From assembly GCA_946807835.1 (NCBI GenBank), contig OX327683.1:4345001-4409000 (forward strand): a stretch of DNA of 64,000 nt, written 5' to 3'. The position numbers were made by a program, and so were the translations under genes. Under the pieces are notes generated by a model that had not been told where the DNA came from, ran no database searches, and saw only the letters and a program-made list of their open reading frames with translations. Below, piece by piece: positions 22,797 to 33,749 of the stretch (position 1 is the first letter of the stretch; each line of letters starts with the position of its first letter). This DNA is from Ailanthus altissimus (taxonomy: Eukaryota; Streptophyta; Magnoliopsida; Sapindales; Simaroubaceae).

Positions 22797-22875
22797 TCTT
22801 ATAGAGATAAGATGATTATCTTATAGAGATAAGATACTTGTCTTATAGAGATAAGATTGTCTTATAGAGATAAGA
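22797..22875 (+). repeat. Four 16-nt palindromic hairpins
   Basis: TCTTATAGAGATAAGA occurs at 22797-22812, 22819-22834, 22841-22856 and 22860-22875. Each copy folds into a 6-bp stem with an AGAG loop. Spacers are 6, 6 and 3 bp. All copies are identical, so the array is young or maintained. It lies downstream of the 18-nt-loop hairpins in the same leader. Confidence 0.85.
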
Positions 22876-22889
22876 TGAGTACGAGCAAT

Positions 22890-23108
22890 CCGTTACTAAT
22901 CTTGAACAAATACCAATAACTATAGGGTACTGAATAAAATATGTAAGGCTTGCTTATGAATCTAAGAATAGTTCTAGATTCAATAATATTTGATATTACT
23001 AAACCACATATAGAGAAAAGTCATAATGGAAAGTGTTTCCACCGTGAAAAGGTTTGAAATAGTAAATGTTACTATTCATCGCACCTTCATTTAAGAAAGA
23101 TTGACTCA
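22890..23108 (+). other. Copia-B leader, distal part
   Basis: No gag start is evident. Further short hairpins are visible: gaatcta/tagattc (about 22959 and 22976), ggaaa-gtg-tttcc (about 23029) and agtaa-atg-ttact (about 23070). The leader then joins protease sequence at about 23109, so gag is missing from this copy. Confidence 0.5.
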
Positions 23109-23611
23109 TTAGATATCTGTTTGACCAAACATTAACATTTCATTAGCATTTGATGTTAACTCTGCAAGGGTATGAGATACTGCTTGTTATTATCATATCT
23201 GCAAGATGTTGCATGATTTGAGAAATGCTTGATTACTAAAAAATGAGAAGTTCAGCTTCATGTAGGTAATAGAGATTTCCTGAACGTGGTAGCCGTTAAG
23301 ACTTCACAGTTACTTCTTATTAGCTTCCTAGCTATATCTCCATAAAGCTTTATACCTAGTATATAGGAAGTCTCTCTCAAATCTACATGAAGCTGAACTT
23401 CTCATTTTTTAGTAATCAAGCATTTCTCAAATCATGCAACATCTTGCAGATATGATAATAACAAGCAGTATCTCATACCCTTGCAGAGTTAACATCAAAT
23501 GCTAATGAAATGTTAATGTTTGGTCAAACAGATATCTAATGAGTCAATCTTTTTGACCAAACATTAACATTTCATTAGCATTTGATGTTAACTCTGCAAG
23601 GGTATGAGATA
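23109..23611. repeat. Second foldback of Copia-B protease/RT fragments
   Basis: Arm X forward (23109-23264), block Y forward (23265-23383), and arm X reversed (23384-23541) form a near-perfect hairpin. A short forward X piece (23553-23611) then abuts an inverted LTR start. Sequence and order match 14990-15480 almost exactly, so one of the two clusters was copied from the other. Confidence 0.85.
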
Positions 23612-23737
23612 AATGTTACAAGCATTATACCATATTAATATGATATTAACAATCTTTATTCGAAATGTTTATTGTATAAATATTAACAATTAATATTCAT
23701 ACAATATTGGAATGGCACGTGAGCACCAGCTCCAACA
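23612..23737 (-). repeat. Inverted Copia-B LTR 5'-end fragment
   Basis: This is the reverse complement of 19328-19453. Its terminus CTCCAACA at 23737 meets the ATAAG duplication, so this end was the integrated end of the molecule. Confidence 0.9.
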
Positions 23738-23742
23738 ATAAG

Positions 23743-24460
23743 TATGGGCTTAAAAAGTTTAATGGGTAGAATGATTTCAATTTGTAAAGATGAAGGTTAT
23801 TACTCTACTAGTGAGTTAAGAGTAAGATTCAGCATTTGAAGATACTCAAGCAACAATTAAGGAAGAGAAGAGACCTGCAATATTGGATCTGAGGTAGATA
23901 GAGAAACTATTCAAAAGAAGACCCACAGTACAGTTTTTTTGTCATTTATTAATGACGTTCTAATGGAGATGGCTGGAGAGAAGATGACTATAGGTCTTTG
24001 GAAGAAGTTTGACGCCCTCTGTATGATAAAGCCATTGAAGAATTATCTGTATGTCAAGAAAAAGTTGTACAGTTGTCTATAGTGAAGGAACTTTAATTAT
24101 AGACAATTTTAATGTCTTTAACAGGATAATCATAAATCTCGAGACTATTGACATTAAGAATGAAGATAAAGGTAAGTAATTATCTTGTTGTGTTTTTTGC
24201 CTCCAAGTTATGAATATTTTATAGATATATTCATGTATGGCAAAGAGACTTTAATAATGAGTGATGTTAAAGTCTCGTTGAACTCAAAAGAATTAAGGAA
24301 AAGATCTGAGTTTAGTAGTGCAACAAGGTTAGTTGTAAAAGGAAGAGATAGAAAAAATAATCAATCAAGAGGTAAATCCAATAAATGTTATCTTTACAGA
24401 AAAGAAGGGCACTTAATAAGAGATTGTTCAAAGAAAAAGATTGGTAAATATGTAGTATAG
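23743..24460 (+). pseudogene. Copia-A gag (decayed)
   Basis: This continues the five codons at 14547-14561 with Lys-Phe-Asn-Gly. Shifted frames show the UBN2-type gag core: Leu-Trp-Lys-Lys-like, then Ile-Cys-Met-Ser-Arg-Lys, then Asn-Val-Phe-Asn-Arg-Ile-Ile. An open part at 24185-24460 has Leu-Pro-Pro-Ser-Tyr-Glu-Tyr-Phe and a zinc knuckle. In the knuckle the second cysteine is replaced (Cys-X2-Tyr-X4-His-X4-Cys in place of Cys-X2-Cys-X4-His-X4-Cys). Gag normally packages the element's RNA; this copy is non-functional. Confidence 0.75.
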
Positions 24461-25217
24461 TTTGCGAGGAAGACTATAGTGTTGTAGAATCCTTGGTAGT
24501 CTCTAATGAGAAGTATACTAGTGTGTGAATATTTAATTCTGGTTGTAGTTTTTATTTATATCATGATAAATCTTTGTTTACCAATTACAAATCTATTAGG
24601 GGTAAAAAAGTAATAATGGGTAATAATAGTGAAGTCAAAGGGATTAGTGATATAAAGATGATAATGTATGATGAAAAATTAAAGAGTTACCTAGTGTAAA
24701 ACACATTTCTAGCATTAAAAAGAACTTGATATCTCTAAGAGTGCTAGATAAAGAAGGATTTTTACTCAAAGCAAAAAAAGGAATGCTAACGGCAGTGAAA
24801 TGATCTATGGTAATGGTGAAGGGTGAGAAGCACAAAGGGCTGTATGTGCTTGAGGGGAATGCTATAGGTGGCTCAATATGGTTTGTTGAGATATTGAATA
24901 CCACAAGGCAGGATAAGAGATTAGCTCATCATAGTGATAAAGATCGAAAAAGAATGTGTGAAAAAGGTAGTGATGGAAAAAATAAGTATCAACTATCAAG
25001 AGATTGTAGTCATAGTGTCAAATGGGACATGAAATATCACAATATAAAGTCTACTCGAGAGAAAAGACATTCATATCTTTAAAAACCGAAATCATGCTCA
25101 CAAGAGGAGTAAATTCTGTGCGAAGACTTAACTAGAGTTACAGCTAAGTGATAGAGTATTGGTGTGGATAGATCCTAATAAACTTCTTGAAGAGAGATTT
25201 TGAATCAATGAAGGGTA
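24461..25217 (+). pseudogene. Copia-A protease and pre-integrase relic
   Basis: Asn-Ser-Gly-Cys-Ser-Phe near 24535 corresponds to the Asp-Ser-Gly active-site region of Copia proteases, with the catalytic Asp replaced by Asn. Met-Gly-Asn-Asn follows, and an open frame at 24807-25082 carries Lys-Gly-Leu-Tyr-Val-Leu-Glu-Gly, typical of the gag-pre-integrase region. Integrase core, RT and RNase H are missing before the 3' LTR, so most of pol was deleted. Confidence 0.65.
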
Positions 25218-26033
25218 TATTAGAATTGGTGATTCAAAATTATGTTTGTACATAATTTTGAGTTAGAAACAGATAAAGAGTTAATACAAAATCAAGTACG
25301 CATCAAATGTGCAAGAAAGGGAGTGAAACAAAGAGTTAAAAGCAAGGGAATTGGTCAAAATAAGTAAGGGACCTTTCTAGGCTTGAGCATTGTGGTATTG
25401 AGTTTTCAGCACCACAACACTGAAGATAGAATTACAAGCATTATGGCGCTACGATAGGGTCGAACTAGTGCCACGAATTTGGCGCTGCGGTGCAATTTTA
25501 AGAAATTTTAGTTTTTTTTTTATCTTGGATTGACCTTTTTTTTTTGGTGAAATTTAGACTCCTATGCATGGAATCTTATTCTAACAAGAAATAGGGTTTC
25601 TAGGGACATTCTAAATACTATATAAACCCTTATAACTCATTAGAATTATTCAAGTATTAAAAACACTCCAAAAAAGAGAATAGAGAGCTAGAGAACTTTG
25701 AGTACTGAGTGTGTAAGAGAATCCCATAAAAGCCCTTAAAGATCTAAGTAATCAAGAAAGCATTGATAGATCCTTTGAGACCTTCGCTATTAATTGTATT
25801 ATTTGATTATCTTTTGTGAGATATTTTTATAATTTGAATTTTTTTGTGAACGAATAAAAGAGGTTAAGATCCTATGATTTATTGTGAATATAGGTATTTG
25901 TTACCGAATCACATAACTTTTTTGTATAATTATTTATATTTTTATATTTATAACTTTTATTCTTATTTACTTGTGGTAAAGTCTTTTATATACGCTTAAA
26001 AAGTTTTTAAAGTGCACGTTAAATTTTTTATCA
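25218..26033 (+). repeat. Copia-A 3' LTR
   Basis: This is collinear with 13709-14480. The first bases have changed from TG to TA and the end is TCA. It is directly followed by AAATT, the second copy of the target-site duplication. It contains degraded gc-rich words near 25440-25495 (atggcgctacg, ggcgctgcggtgc). Confidence 0.85.
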
Positions 26034-26079
26034 AAATTATTAAATAAAAATTTAATATTAATAAATATTCAAGTGTGCC

Positions 26080-26290
26080 CATCACCTTTTGACCGAGTAA
26101 TGAATAATTTTAACTTCTAATTTAGGGTTAAGGTTCAAGTCCCTTTCCATATATAAGTAGAGGTAGATTTTTATGATTTTTAATAGAATAGATTTAACTT
26201 TTTTTAGATCTAGACTTACAAGCTACTACAACTGATATAATTATTATAAGTTCAATAGACTTCTAATTGTATATATCAATAGAATATTGT
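26080..26290 (+). repeat. tRNA-derived SINE
   Basis: An A-box-like stretch (ttgaccgagtaatga) is followed by a B-box (aaggttcaagtccc) at about 26130-26143. The body (agtagaggtagatttttatg) matches the body of the minus-strand copy at 57.2-57.4 kb, so both belong to one family. Ends and duplication were not resolved. Confidence 0.55.
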
Positions 26291-26756
26291 AATATTATGA
26301 ATAAATAAAAATTCAAATATTTAATTTTTTAAATTTAGTGGCCATTGATTGGTATATTTGTTGTTTGTCATTCAATAGCGACTTCGTGATTACCCAAACT
26401 CTTCTACTCTCTTGTAAACACAAGAGACTCCATATAGGATTATTTGGTATTTTGCTTATTTTAGAAGCAACAAAGATTAACATATTTAATAAATATTTAT
26501 TATTTGAAATTCTAAACTAAATTTACTCCACAATTATTTTATTAAAAGAATAATACTACGTATACAAGTTATAACATACAAACTAATGTCACACACAAAT
26601 CTTAATTTATTTCGTTATTCTTAGAATGTTTATCCACACAACTAAATATGTTTGTATATAAAATGATACTCTTTAATAATAATAATAATAATTTATTTTA
26701 ATAATAATAATAAATTTGTACTTGAGTGTTTGTCTTAATGGTAAGCTCTGTGTATT

Positions 26757-27262
26757 TGTTACGTCTTATATTGAATATAAATTAAGTGAATTTTGGATAT
26801 ATAAAAATGGGTATTCAACATTACTTAAGAGACTATTCTTTTAGATTAATGGCAGGTACCAAACCCGTGACAAGTAGTATCAGGGTAAACTCGAATTCTT
26901 ATTTATATGTGGGCTTATAAAATCACCAAATAAAGGTTACTACGTGAGATGTGAGTACCACATATTGTAAGGGGGATAGGCAATATGATCAAGTGGGCTC
27001 TAAAATTTTTGTGTCTTGAACTCTAATAGAGATTATCACGTGGGTAGTAGGTCTCCTAGCCCTGAGGATGGACAATATAGACCAGGTTAGTCCTTAAATT
27101 TAGGCCACACTGTGACGAGAGCGTCACATGATTGGGTGAGGGAGAATGTTACGTCTCACGTCGAATATATATTAAGTAGATCTTAAGTATATAAAGGTAA
27201 GTATATAACATTACCTAATAGGCTAATCTTTTGAATTAACAGCAAGCGTCCGACTCGCGACA
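26757..27262 (+). mobile_element. TRIM (miniature LTR retrotransposon)
   Basis: Two direct repeats of exactly 116 bp (26757-26872 and 27147-27262) start TGTTACGTCT and end GACA. The first is followed at once by agtagtatcagg, a degraded methionine-tRNA primer site. The second is preceded by a purine tract (gtgagggagaa). There is no coding capacity in the 274-bp interior. These are the defining traits of TRIMs. LTR divergence is about 25 percent by eye, so the element is old. A clean target-site duplication was not found. Confidence 0.8.
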
Positions 27263-27299
27263 ATACCTCTCTGACCTTGGTTAAGGATTCGAGTTCTGT

Positions 27300-28644
27300 C
27301 AAATGTTATAATAATATATTTATTCATCTCTTGTGGAATAATTATTCTCCATGTATAGAGTTATTATTCTCTTGTTTGTAGATATTATTTGATCTAAATA
27401 TTTGTTAATGTATAATATAATATTATTAATATACAATATAATATCTCGTGTGTAAAGTTGTTATTTTATCATTTGTAAATATTATTTGATTTGAATATTT
27501 GTTAGTGTATAATATAATATTATTGATGTATAATATAATACTATTTAGGTATTGTCCAAATTGATGTATCTTTAAAAAAAAGTACTTTGAAAAGTTACAT
27601 ATATTTAATAAATACGTCCATTTTCACTTAAATAAATACTTCCATTAAAAGTGATAATTAGGAACAAAACTAGAATTTAATGGGTGGAAGATCATAATGT
27701 CAAAATTAAAATAATATGAGGTTTTAGTATTAATTTTTGAAAGAGTTAAATAATAAAAATATTATTTTTTAAAAAATTGTGAAAAACTATATTGGGTTTC
27801 AATATTTTGGCTTAAGGGCCGAAGCCTCCTTTGCTCTAATTCACGTCTGCCTCTGGTGACTATGGTTTCAAAATCACATTGTCACAGAAATTTCCCGTTA
27901 TCGTTACATAGAATTATTACAAGGAGGTCATGGGTCAATTTTATTTTTTAAAAATAAATAGTAACTAATACCAAGATAATAAAGTATTGAATAAAAAAAA
28001 AAAAGAGTAAGTGGCTATTAGGAATATCTATAGAGTGTAACCATATTTTTTTTTTATAAAATTATAATGACATAATTAACGCTCGATAAATTATTATGTA
28101 ACTAAATTTATATAACATGTCTAAGAAATTTTATAAAATATATATCTAATATAACTTCACCATTAAAATATTTAACTCTTTTTTACCTTCAAATAAATTT
28201 AGGTGGCCGTGGGTGCACTGTACCTTGGTGGCCACTCAAGCTGTGTTTTGGAATATATTACTTATTTGATTAAATGTTCATAAAATAGAATAATAGAGTA
28301 CATTGAATAATATAATGTTTCATATTTAGTTAAAATTTTATAAAATAAAATAATGTAATACATTGAATGGTATAATATCGTATTTAAAAAAAAATTAAAT
28401 ACTTATTTAAAAAAATAGTTTCATGAATTTATTTTTTTAAAATAAAATATATAAAATATCGTTAGTTTGTAAAATGAAAGATTTAGCTTAATTATAATAA
28501 GAGGTTATTAGATACAATCTTAGAAAAATAAGAGATATCTTTATAAATTAATAATTAATTAATTAATTAATTAATATCCACTTAATTAATACATTTTCTT
28601 TGGTTCCACAGATATTAATTTATAGAGATTTTTCTGTTTTTAAT
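27300..28644. other. AT-rich spacer with transposon debris
   Basis: No gene was recognised. Repeated words around 27370-27540 (gtataatataatattatt) form an AT-rich direct repeat. The stretch near 27780-27860 (ggccgaagcctcctttgctc, cacgtctgcctctgg) resembles text common in plant DNA-transposon fragments. An AATT microsatellite lies at 28553-28575. Confidence 0.5.
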
Positions 28645-29030
28645 TTTAATAATTTATTATGTGTTGAGTAACACAAAGTAGAACCCAATACCATCAATTT
28701 TAATACGACAAGCCTACAAATTAAGGCCCTCCTTGGAAACTATTAAGGCTAATACATAATTTTGATAAAGGTGAACAGACTCGGATTTGAGTCAATTTGC
28801 CAAACTCGAGTCCCAATCAGGACATATTATTATTATTATGTGTTGAGTAACACAAATTACGACATAATACCATCAATTCTAATGACTATCCATTTACATT
28901 GTATACAAATTAAGGCACTCCTTGCAAACTATTAAGATTAACATTTACTGTTTAATAATAATTTTGGAGGGGTGGATAAACTCAGGTTCGGTTTGAGTTC
29001 AGATCGATCTGACTGAACCCAAGTCCATCA
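28645..29030 (+). repeat. Tandem duplication of about 186 bp
   Basis: The phrase ttattatgtgttgagtaaca starts near 28647 and again near 28833. It is followed in both copies by accatcaattntaat, aaattaaggc and ctattaag, then a g/c-richer end with gactcggatttgag-like text. The copies are diverged at many sites, so the duplication is old. Confidence 0.7.
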
Positions 29031-30990
29031 AAACAAAAAAAATCTGTCCCAATCAATCCTAGTTTGGGATCTGTCCTAAACCATTGTTGGATTTGGTTTT
29101 GGGTCTCTCTCCAGTGAAGAAGATTTTCGATTCTCATTTGACCTGATCAGAGTATTGTGCCCTTGGAATTTCTGTAACCAAAACGTAAGGACATTAATTT
29201 TCCATTTCCACATAACGGTTGATGATAATTTTGGATCCCTCCTTAGTCCCTGTTAAATAGAAACTCAACCGATATATAAACACATACACATCGACTATTC
29301 TTTCATTTCTGTTTTTTGTTTCTCAGCTACCAAACAGAAGATAACAACAATATCTCCAATCCCACTTGTTCTATGTTGGTAATTTTCATGAGAAAAAAAA
29401 AAAATTATAGTGGTACAAGGAAAGGGGTGAAAATGAAACACTGGAAATTTTACATCTTGATCCACAATATAACCCATTGCTTTTAGACAAAACAGCAAAA
29501 ATACCAATCAATCCGAGATGTGATTTTCTGGCGATTTAAACCGTTAGATTTCTGTGAGAGCTTTTGTGGGTCCGTCCTTCACTCTCACGCATCTTAGTCT
29601 CTTTTTCTTTCCCCACTGTAACAAAAATTCTGGCTCAATTGATTACGATGATGATTTACAAGCTCTCTGATTTCTATCTTCCTTTCCCATTCCTACAAAA
29701 AAAAAAGGGTCAAATTTTGAGCCTTTTTTACACATTAAAGTAGGTTATTTTTGGAGACCCGGAAGTGGCAAATCGGAATAATAATGAAATTTAAGCTGAA
29801 CTGAACAAAAACAACAAACTTTAGGGATACCCATTTGAGTTCTTTGGCTAATTCAGTAAGTTAAGAGAAGAAAATTGTCAAATTTTTGCAAATCCAAAAG
29901 ACTTTTATTGATTAATTAAAAAAAAAAACAACAAAGGGAAAAAATTTAAGGAGATGTCTAAATACAAGGTGAACAAAGCTAGAAAGATGAATTTTTGAGG
30001 CACCCATTTAGATTCTTTTGCCTCTCGAAAAATCATCCCACAAAAAACACTAATTTTTTTCATATCCAATAAACTTTTCTCCACTGACTCAAAAAAACCC
30101 AGAAGAGAAAATCAAAGAGATTGGTGAAATTGGAAGTGAAGAAAACAAAGAAATATGAATTCCCTTTTTTTTTTTTTTCAATCCGGTTCTGAGTCGGTTT
30201 GGGATTTTTCAATCCGGTTTCGAGTCGGTTTGGGAACGTCATAGGTCTTATATCCGAATCGGACAAAAAATTTTAGATCAGTTCCTCGAGTCGACTTGGA
30301 TCTGGACAATTTGCCCACTCCTACATTTTGGTACCAAGTCTTTTCCAAGGAAATAACGTGGCAGAGATGGTCATAAAGTGATAAAACTCAATTCCTGCCG
30401 TTGCCTTCAGATCTATATTCTTATTAACTAATACATTATATCTTAGCACTACAAGAAAAACAAAAAAATTCCAGAACAAGCAACTGAACATTATAGAAGA
30501 ACATTCTAATGTGTATTGTGTTTCTCTTAAGTTATTAGTTGTTGGCATTACGTTTAACAACATAAATTAGATGCAGTAATGGCATCATAATCCCGCTCAA
30601 TTTGTATGTTTCATCACTTCACTCAATATGTATCTTTTCGTGGAGGAATTCCATCCAAGAAAAGTCATTGTACTTTCTATAACATGCAATGTTCAATACC
30701 CAAACACCTAATCTAGAAACTTTTAGCAGGTCTGCAAACTATTTTTAAAGAAAGGGAAGTTAATATCACCAAAAAGAAATTTAAATGACAGAAGCACAGA
30801 GCATAGCAATCTGGTATAATTATTTGTAAGAAATGGTGAATCATGTCGGCCACTCCCGAAGGATATGATAGTAAACTTAAGGCTGGGGTAGTGCACTATC
30901 AGCCCATGAATCAATACTCCAACTATTCATCTAATTTTGTCTGCAGCACAAAGAATCAAACATTTTGGCAGAGTCCTAACACACCTTAAT
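29031..30990. other. Non-genic spacer downstream of NQR1
   Basis: No coding sequence was recognised. At 30180-30240 the phrase ccggtt-gagtcggtttggga is present twice in a row. Similar aactcgggtt words occur at 28970-29030, suggesting an eroded non-autonomous DNA transposon between about 28970 and 30320. This interval also holds the NQR1 3' flank; no strong polyadenylation signal was picked out. Confidence 0.4.
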
Positions 30991-33555
30991 TCACCACTTA
31001 CCTTGTAGCCTCAAGGTATATGCCTTCAAGGCAAGAAGAACTTCTTTTAACCTTTCCTTGGTTTGTTCATCAATCAAGTTTCCATCGCTGTCAAACTTTG
31101 CAGGAGGCTGGAATGCATTCAAGAAAAACTCAGGTTTATTAATGAAATGAAGATCAAGATAAACTCCAATTTGGCGAAGGTGATATTGTGCTCGTCCTCC
31201 ACCAAAACCTCCACCAGCACTAACGATGGCAGCAGCTTTATCAGCCCAAACATTTGGCGGTCTAGATGCCCAATCAATTGCATTCTTCAGAGGTCCTTGT
31301 ATAGTGGAGGTGAAAGACGTATTAGCACATGGAAGCACAGAAATAAGATAAAAAAAAAAAAATTAAGTAATAACCACCATTAAATATCTACATAAAAAAA
31401 TATATAAAGTCCTGTAGTTATATTAGTTCTATGATCAACTGTGGTTTAAATCAAAATTACTGCAGTGAAACTGCAAAATGTTTGAGATATAATCAAGTGA
31501 TTTATATCAGAGAAAGTCCTGGACACGAGCCCTAAACTTGAGCATAAGTACCGAGCTTCATTGTAACTAATTGTGTAGGTTTGTTTTTGCAGAAATTGCT
31601 ACTAGATGTGCCTTTCATCAATAGCAGCTAGACAACGAAGTGGCAAAACAAGTTATTATCTTTGAATGTCAGGCAACTACTCTCCATATGAAGAGGTGTT
31701 GTGGGTCCAATCATGTTTGGGTGTGCATTGCAGTGCTAAAGGACAGGAAGATAAGTGAATATTGTCCTTTAGCGAAGTAACTTAAAGACCCTTTAACGCC
31801 ATTCCTCAATGTATCTTCAGCTGCCCATATGAACGCAAAGGTCTCAACCCCTGATAGAGGAACTAGTACAGATCTAAGACTACAGAGTATACATGCTCCT
31901 TACTTTGTGGTCCCACTTTGTCCTTGTCATTAATCACATGGCATAAAGTTAAACCTCAATAGAGCTGAATCGTCAGTTGATAATTCTTCTAAGAATAAGA
32001 AATTCTAATAAATATAAAAGGTAAAATTCTTTAAAAAGTCTAACAAGACTGGTTGAACTGCACATTTGCTTCCCACCAAAAGAGAATGTCATCAATTTCA
32101 GTTCTTTTGGCACAAGCAACATAAAATTTAAATTCAATGACATTCAGTATTTGGAAAATTTTGTGATGCCCACCTTGATGAATTCTGATGAGTTAAACTG
32201 GCTAATTAACTAATAAATATGTTCACTGAAGCACAGACATATAAATTAACTCACAGGAACTGCAATCAAAGTCAGAGAGTAAGATAAATGAATTATAGCT
32301 AAATCAACCAAGTAACAGGCATTACACATGATAGAGTTGTATTATTTCCTGGAGATGGTCCTTGGACATTTAAAGATCGAAGATTCAACATCCATTCACT
32401 TGATGAATTTAGCATTGATTCAAGCCATAGTTTGACAGAGACACTTAGTTCTGGAGGAAACCAATGATGGACCTAATTAAAGAGATTATCAACAACAAAA
32501 TTTTATAGCAATCTACTTAAATAAGAAAATCAAACTGACATTCTAAAATCATCTAAAATACCATACAATTACAGTTATGGACTAATTTTCATTCCTAATT
32601 CTCAACTCAACCATTTCCCATGTACAATATCCGAGATCAAACACTTCAATGAAACACTAGATGTAAAAGCTGTCAGTGCTAACTGATAAAAAAGAACATG
32701 TCAATAAAAAACCAATTCTTTTTCTCACAATTTTCCCTACAATGTATTGTACAGTTCTCAAATACAAGCGGCCCACACAAGTGTAGATTCCAAATCTCAT
32801 CAATGTTGTCCGATAAGTTAAACACATAGGACACCAGTTGCAGTCTATGGTACTAATGGGACTCACCCACTACTTACAAATTCCAACTTGAACCCATAAA
32901 CACACTACATAAATCCAACAGGACCAAGACAAACGTGCTTCAATTTGCCTTCCCTTTTTCACTTTTCCTCTTTCATCTTCATTCGTTTATGCCTATAAAT
33001 ATATTATATTATTTTTAAAAAAAATCATCTAAATTTGGGATATGTTGTAACTTCAAACTTTTACCTCAACTCTAGTTTGAATATGCAGAGACCATTAAGT
33101 CAAAATTTAATTAAAAAAGATACCCATTTACTTAAAAATGTTAATAAAGGGGAAAATGTTAAAAAGGATACCAGTAACAGAGTAATTATACTCAGGGGAG
33201 GCAAAGAGATAGCAATCAGCGTGAAGAATCTTCTGCCGGAAAGCTTCAACGACGGGAGGATAAGTTCCGTCGACCTCGAGATCGGTGTTAAGCATTGGCA
33301 ACGGCGATATGTCTATGTACTCTATTTCCATTCCCTTGACCGACTCTTTGGTCAACTCAATCGCTGCAATCAATTACAACTAATTACTTGACGAAATTTA
33401 AAAGAAAAAAGAAAAATGAAAGATTGGAGAAGAGGGTATTATGAAACCCAAGTACCGGAGCGAATGAGGCCGCGGTTGAAGGAGGCTTTGCGAAGAGAGC
33501 CACAAAGAGCTGCGACTTTAATGGCTGGCTGTGCTGCTCCTACCACTGCCTCCAT
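30991..33555 (-). CDS. NQR: NQR1: NAD(P)H:quinone oxidoreductase (FMN type), 3 exons
   Basis: Exons on the minus strand are 33555-33456, 33363-33172 and 31295-30991 (100, 192, 305 bp), all with GT donors and AG acceptors and both introns in phase 1. The product has 198 residues against about 196 in Arabidopsis NQR. It is a flavodoxin-like protein of the NADPH-dependent FMN reductase family that reduces quinones by two electrons using FMN. Visible motifs are Gly-Ser-Leu-Arg (19-22), the FMN phosphate loop; Ser-Pro-Glu-Tyr-Asn (89-93); Gly-Gly-Gly-Phe-Gly-Gly-Gly-Arg (125-132); and Gln-Tyr-His-Leu-Arg-Gln (134-139). No signal peptide is seen, so it is probably cytosolic or membrane-peripheral. 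The start is the ATG that aligns with the family's Met-Glu-Ala-Val. NQR2 at 46.9-48.7 kb is its duplicate. Confidence 0.92.
31296..33171 (-). other. Intron 2 of NQR1 (1,876 bp)
   Basis: It is bounded by a donor (gtatcc) after the Val-Thr codons and an acceptor (acaag) before Pro-Leu-Lys-Asn. It is longer than the 1,181-bp equivalent of NQR2. A 69-codon frame at 32657-32866 has no recognisable domain. No complete transposon boundary was identified inside it. Confidence 0.75.
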
Positions 33556-33662
33556 TTTTGCCCTTTCACTCGGACTGTGTGTCTTAATTTCGTTTTGTTC
33601 GTTTCTTGGGAAAAATAACGCCACTTGTAGTTTCTATATTACAGGATTGGGTTATGTAATTG

Positions 33663-33673
33663 TAATATATACA
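33663..33673 (-). promoter_or_regulatory. Possible TATA box of NQR1
   Basis: On the minus strand, gtatatattac lies about 110 bp upstream of the NQR1 ATG, a usual distance for a plant TATA element plus a short leader. The transcription start cannot be seen. Confidence 0.4.
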
Positions 33674-33749
33674 CGTAAATGGGAGAGGGAGCGAGTCCAT
33701 GTCCAAGGCTGGCTCTGTATTTTTAATTTTTGTAATGTAATGACGTAAG

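Larger units (their letters stand above)
14562..23737. mobile_element. Nested composite insertion made mostly of Copia-B
   Basis: The insertion is flanked by the 5-bp duplication ATAAG (14557-14561 and 23738-23742) and interrupts Copia-A gag. Its right edge is the start of a Copia-B LTR in minus orientation (ends CTCCAACA); its left edge is TGTAAGAG. In order it contains: an inverted SINE-like piece; inverted leader and LTR-end fragments; foldback protease/RT fragments; plus-strand pol relics; a complete plus-strand LTR; a plus-strand leader; more foldback fragments; and an inverted LTR start. A normal Copia is LTR-gag-pol-LTR in one direction, so this is a heavily rearranged molecule. The order and inversion suggest template switching or autointegration before insertion. 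Confidence 0.85.
13709..26033 (+). mobile_element. Copia-A: decayed Ty1/Copia element hosting a nested insertion
   Basis: Two LTRs (13709-14480 and 25218-26033) flank degraded gag and protease/pre-integrase sequence. The exact 5-bp duplication AAATT lies at 13704-13708 and 26034-26038. The 5' LTR ends CCAACA and is followed by a methionine-tRNA primer site at 14483-14494. A foreign 9,176-bp insertion occupies 14562-23737; without it the element is only about 3.1 kb. Integrase, RT and RNase H are absent. It is therefore an internally deleted, dead element. Confidence 0.9.

Noticed and set aside
31296..31338. N-terminal extension of NQR1 exon 3 (Met-Leu-Pro-Cys...)
   Set aside because: It lies upstream of a clear splice acceptor at 31296 and is intron; the exon join gives the expected Thr-Gly-Pro-Leu-Lys-Asn.
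32657..32866. 69-codon minus-strand ORF inside intron 2 of NQR1
   Set aside because: No recognised domain and no splice sites that would join it to the NQR exons in frame; NQR2 has no equivalent.
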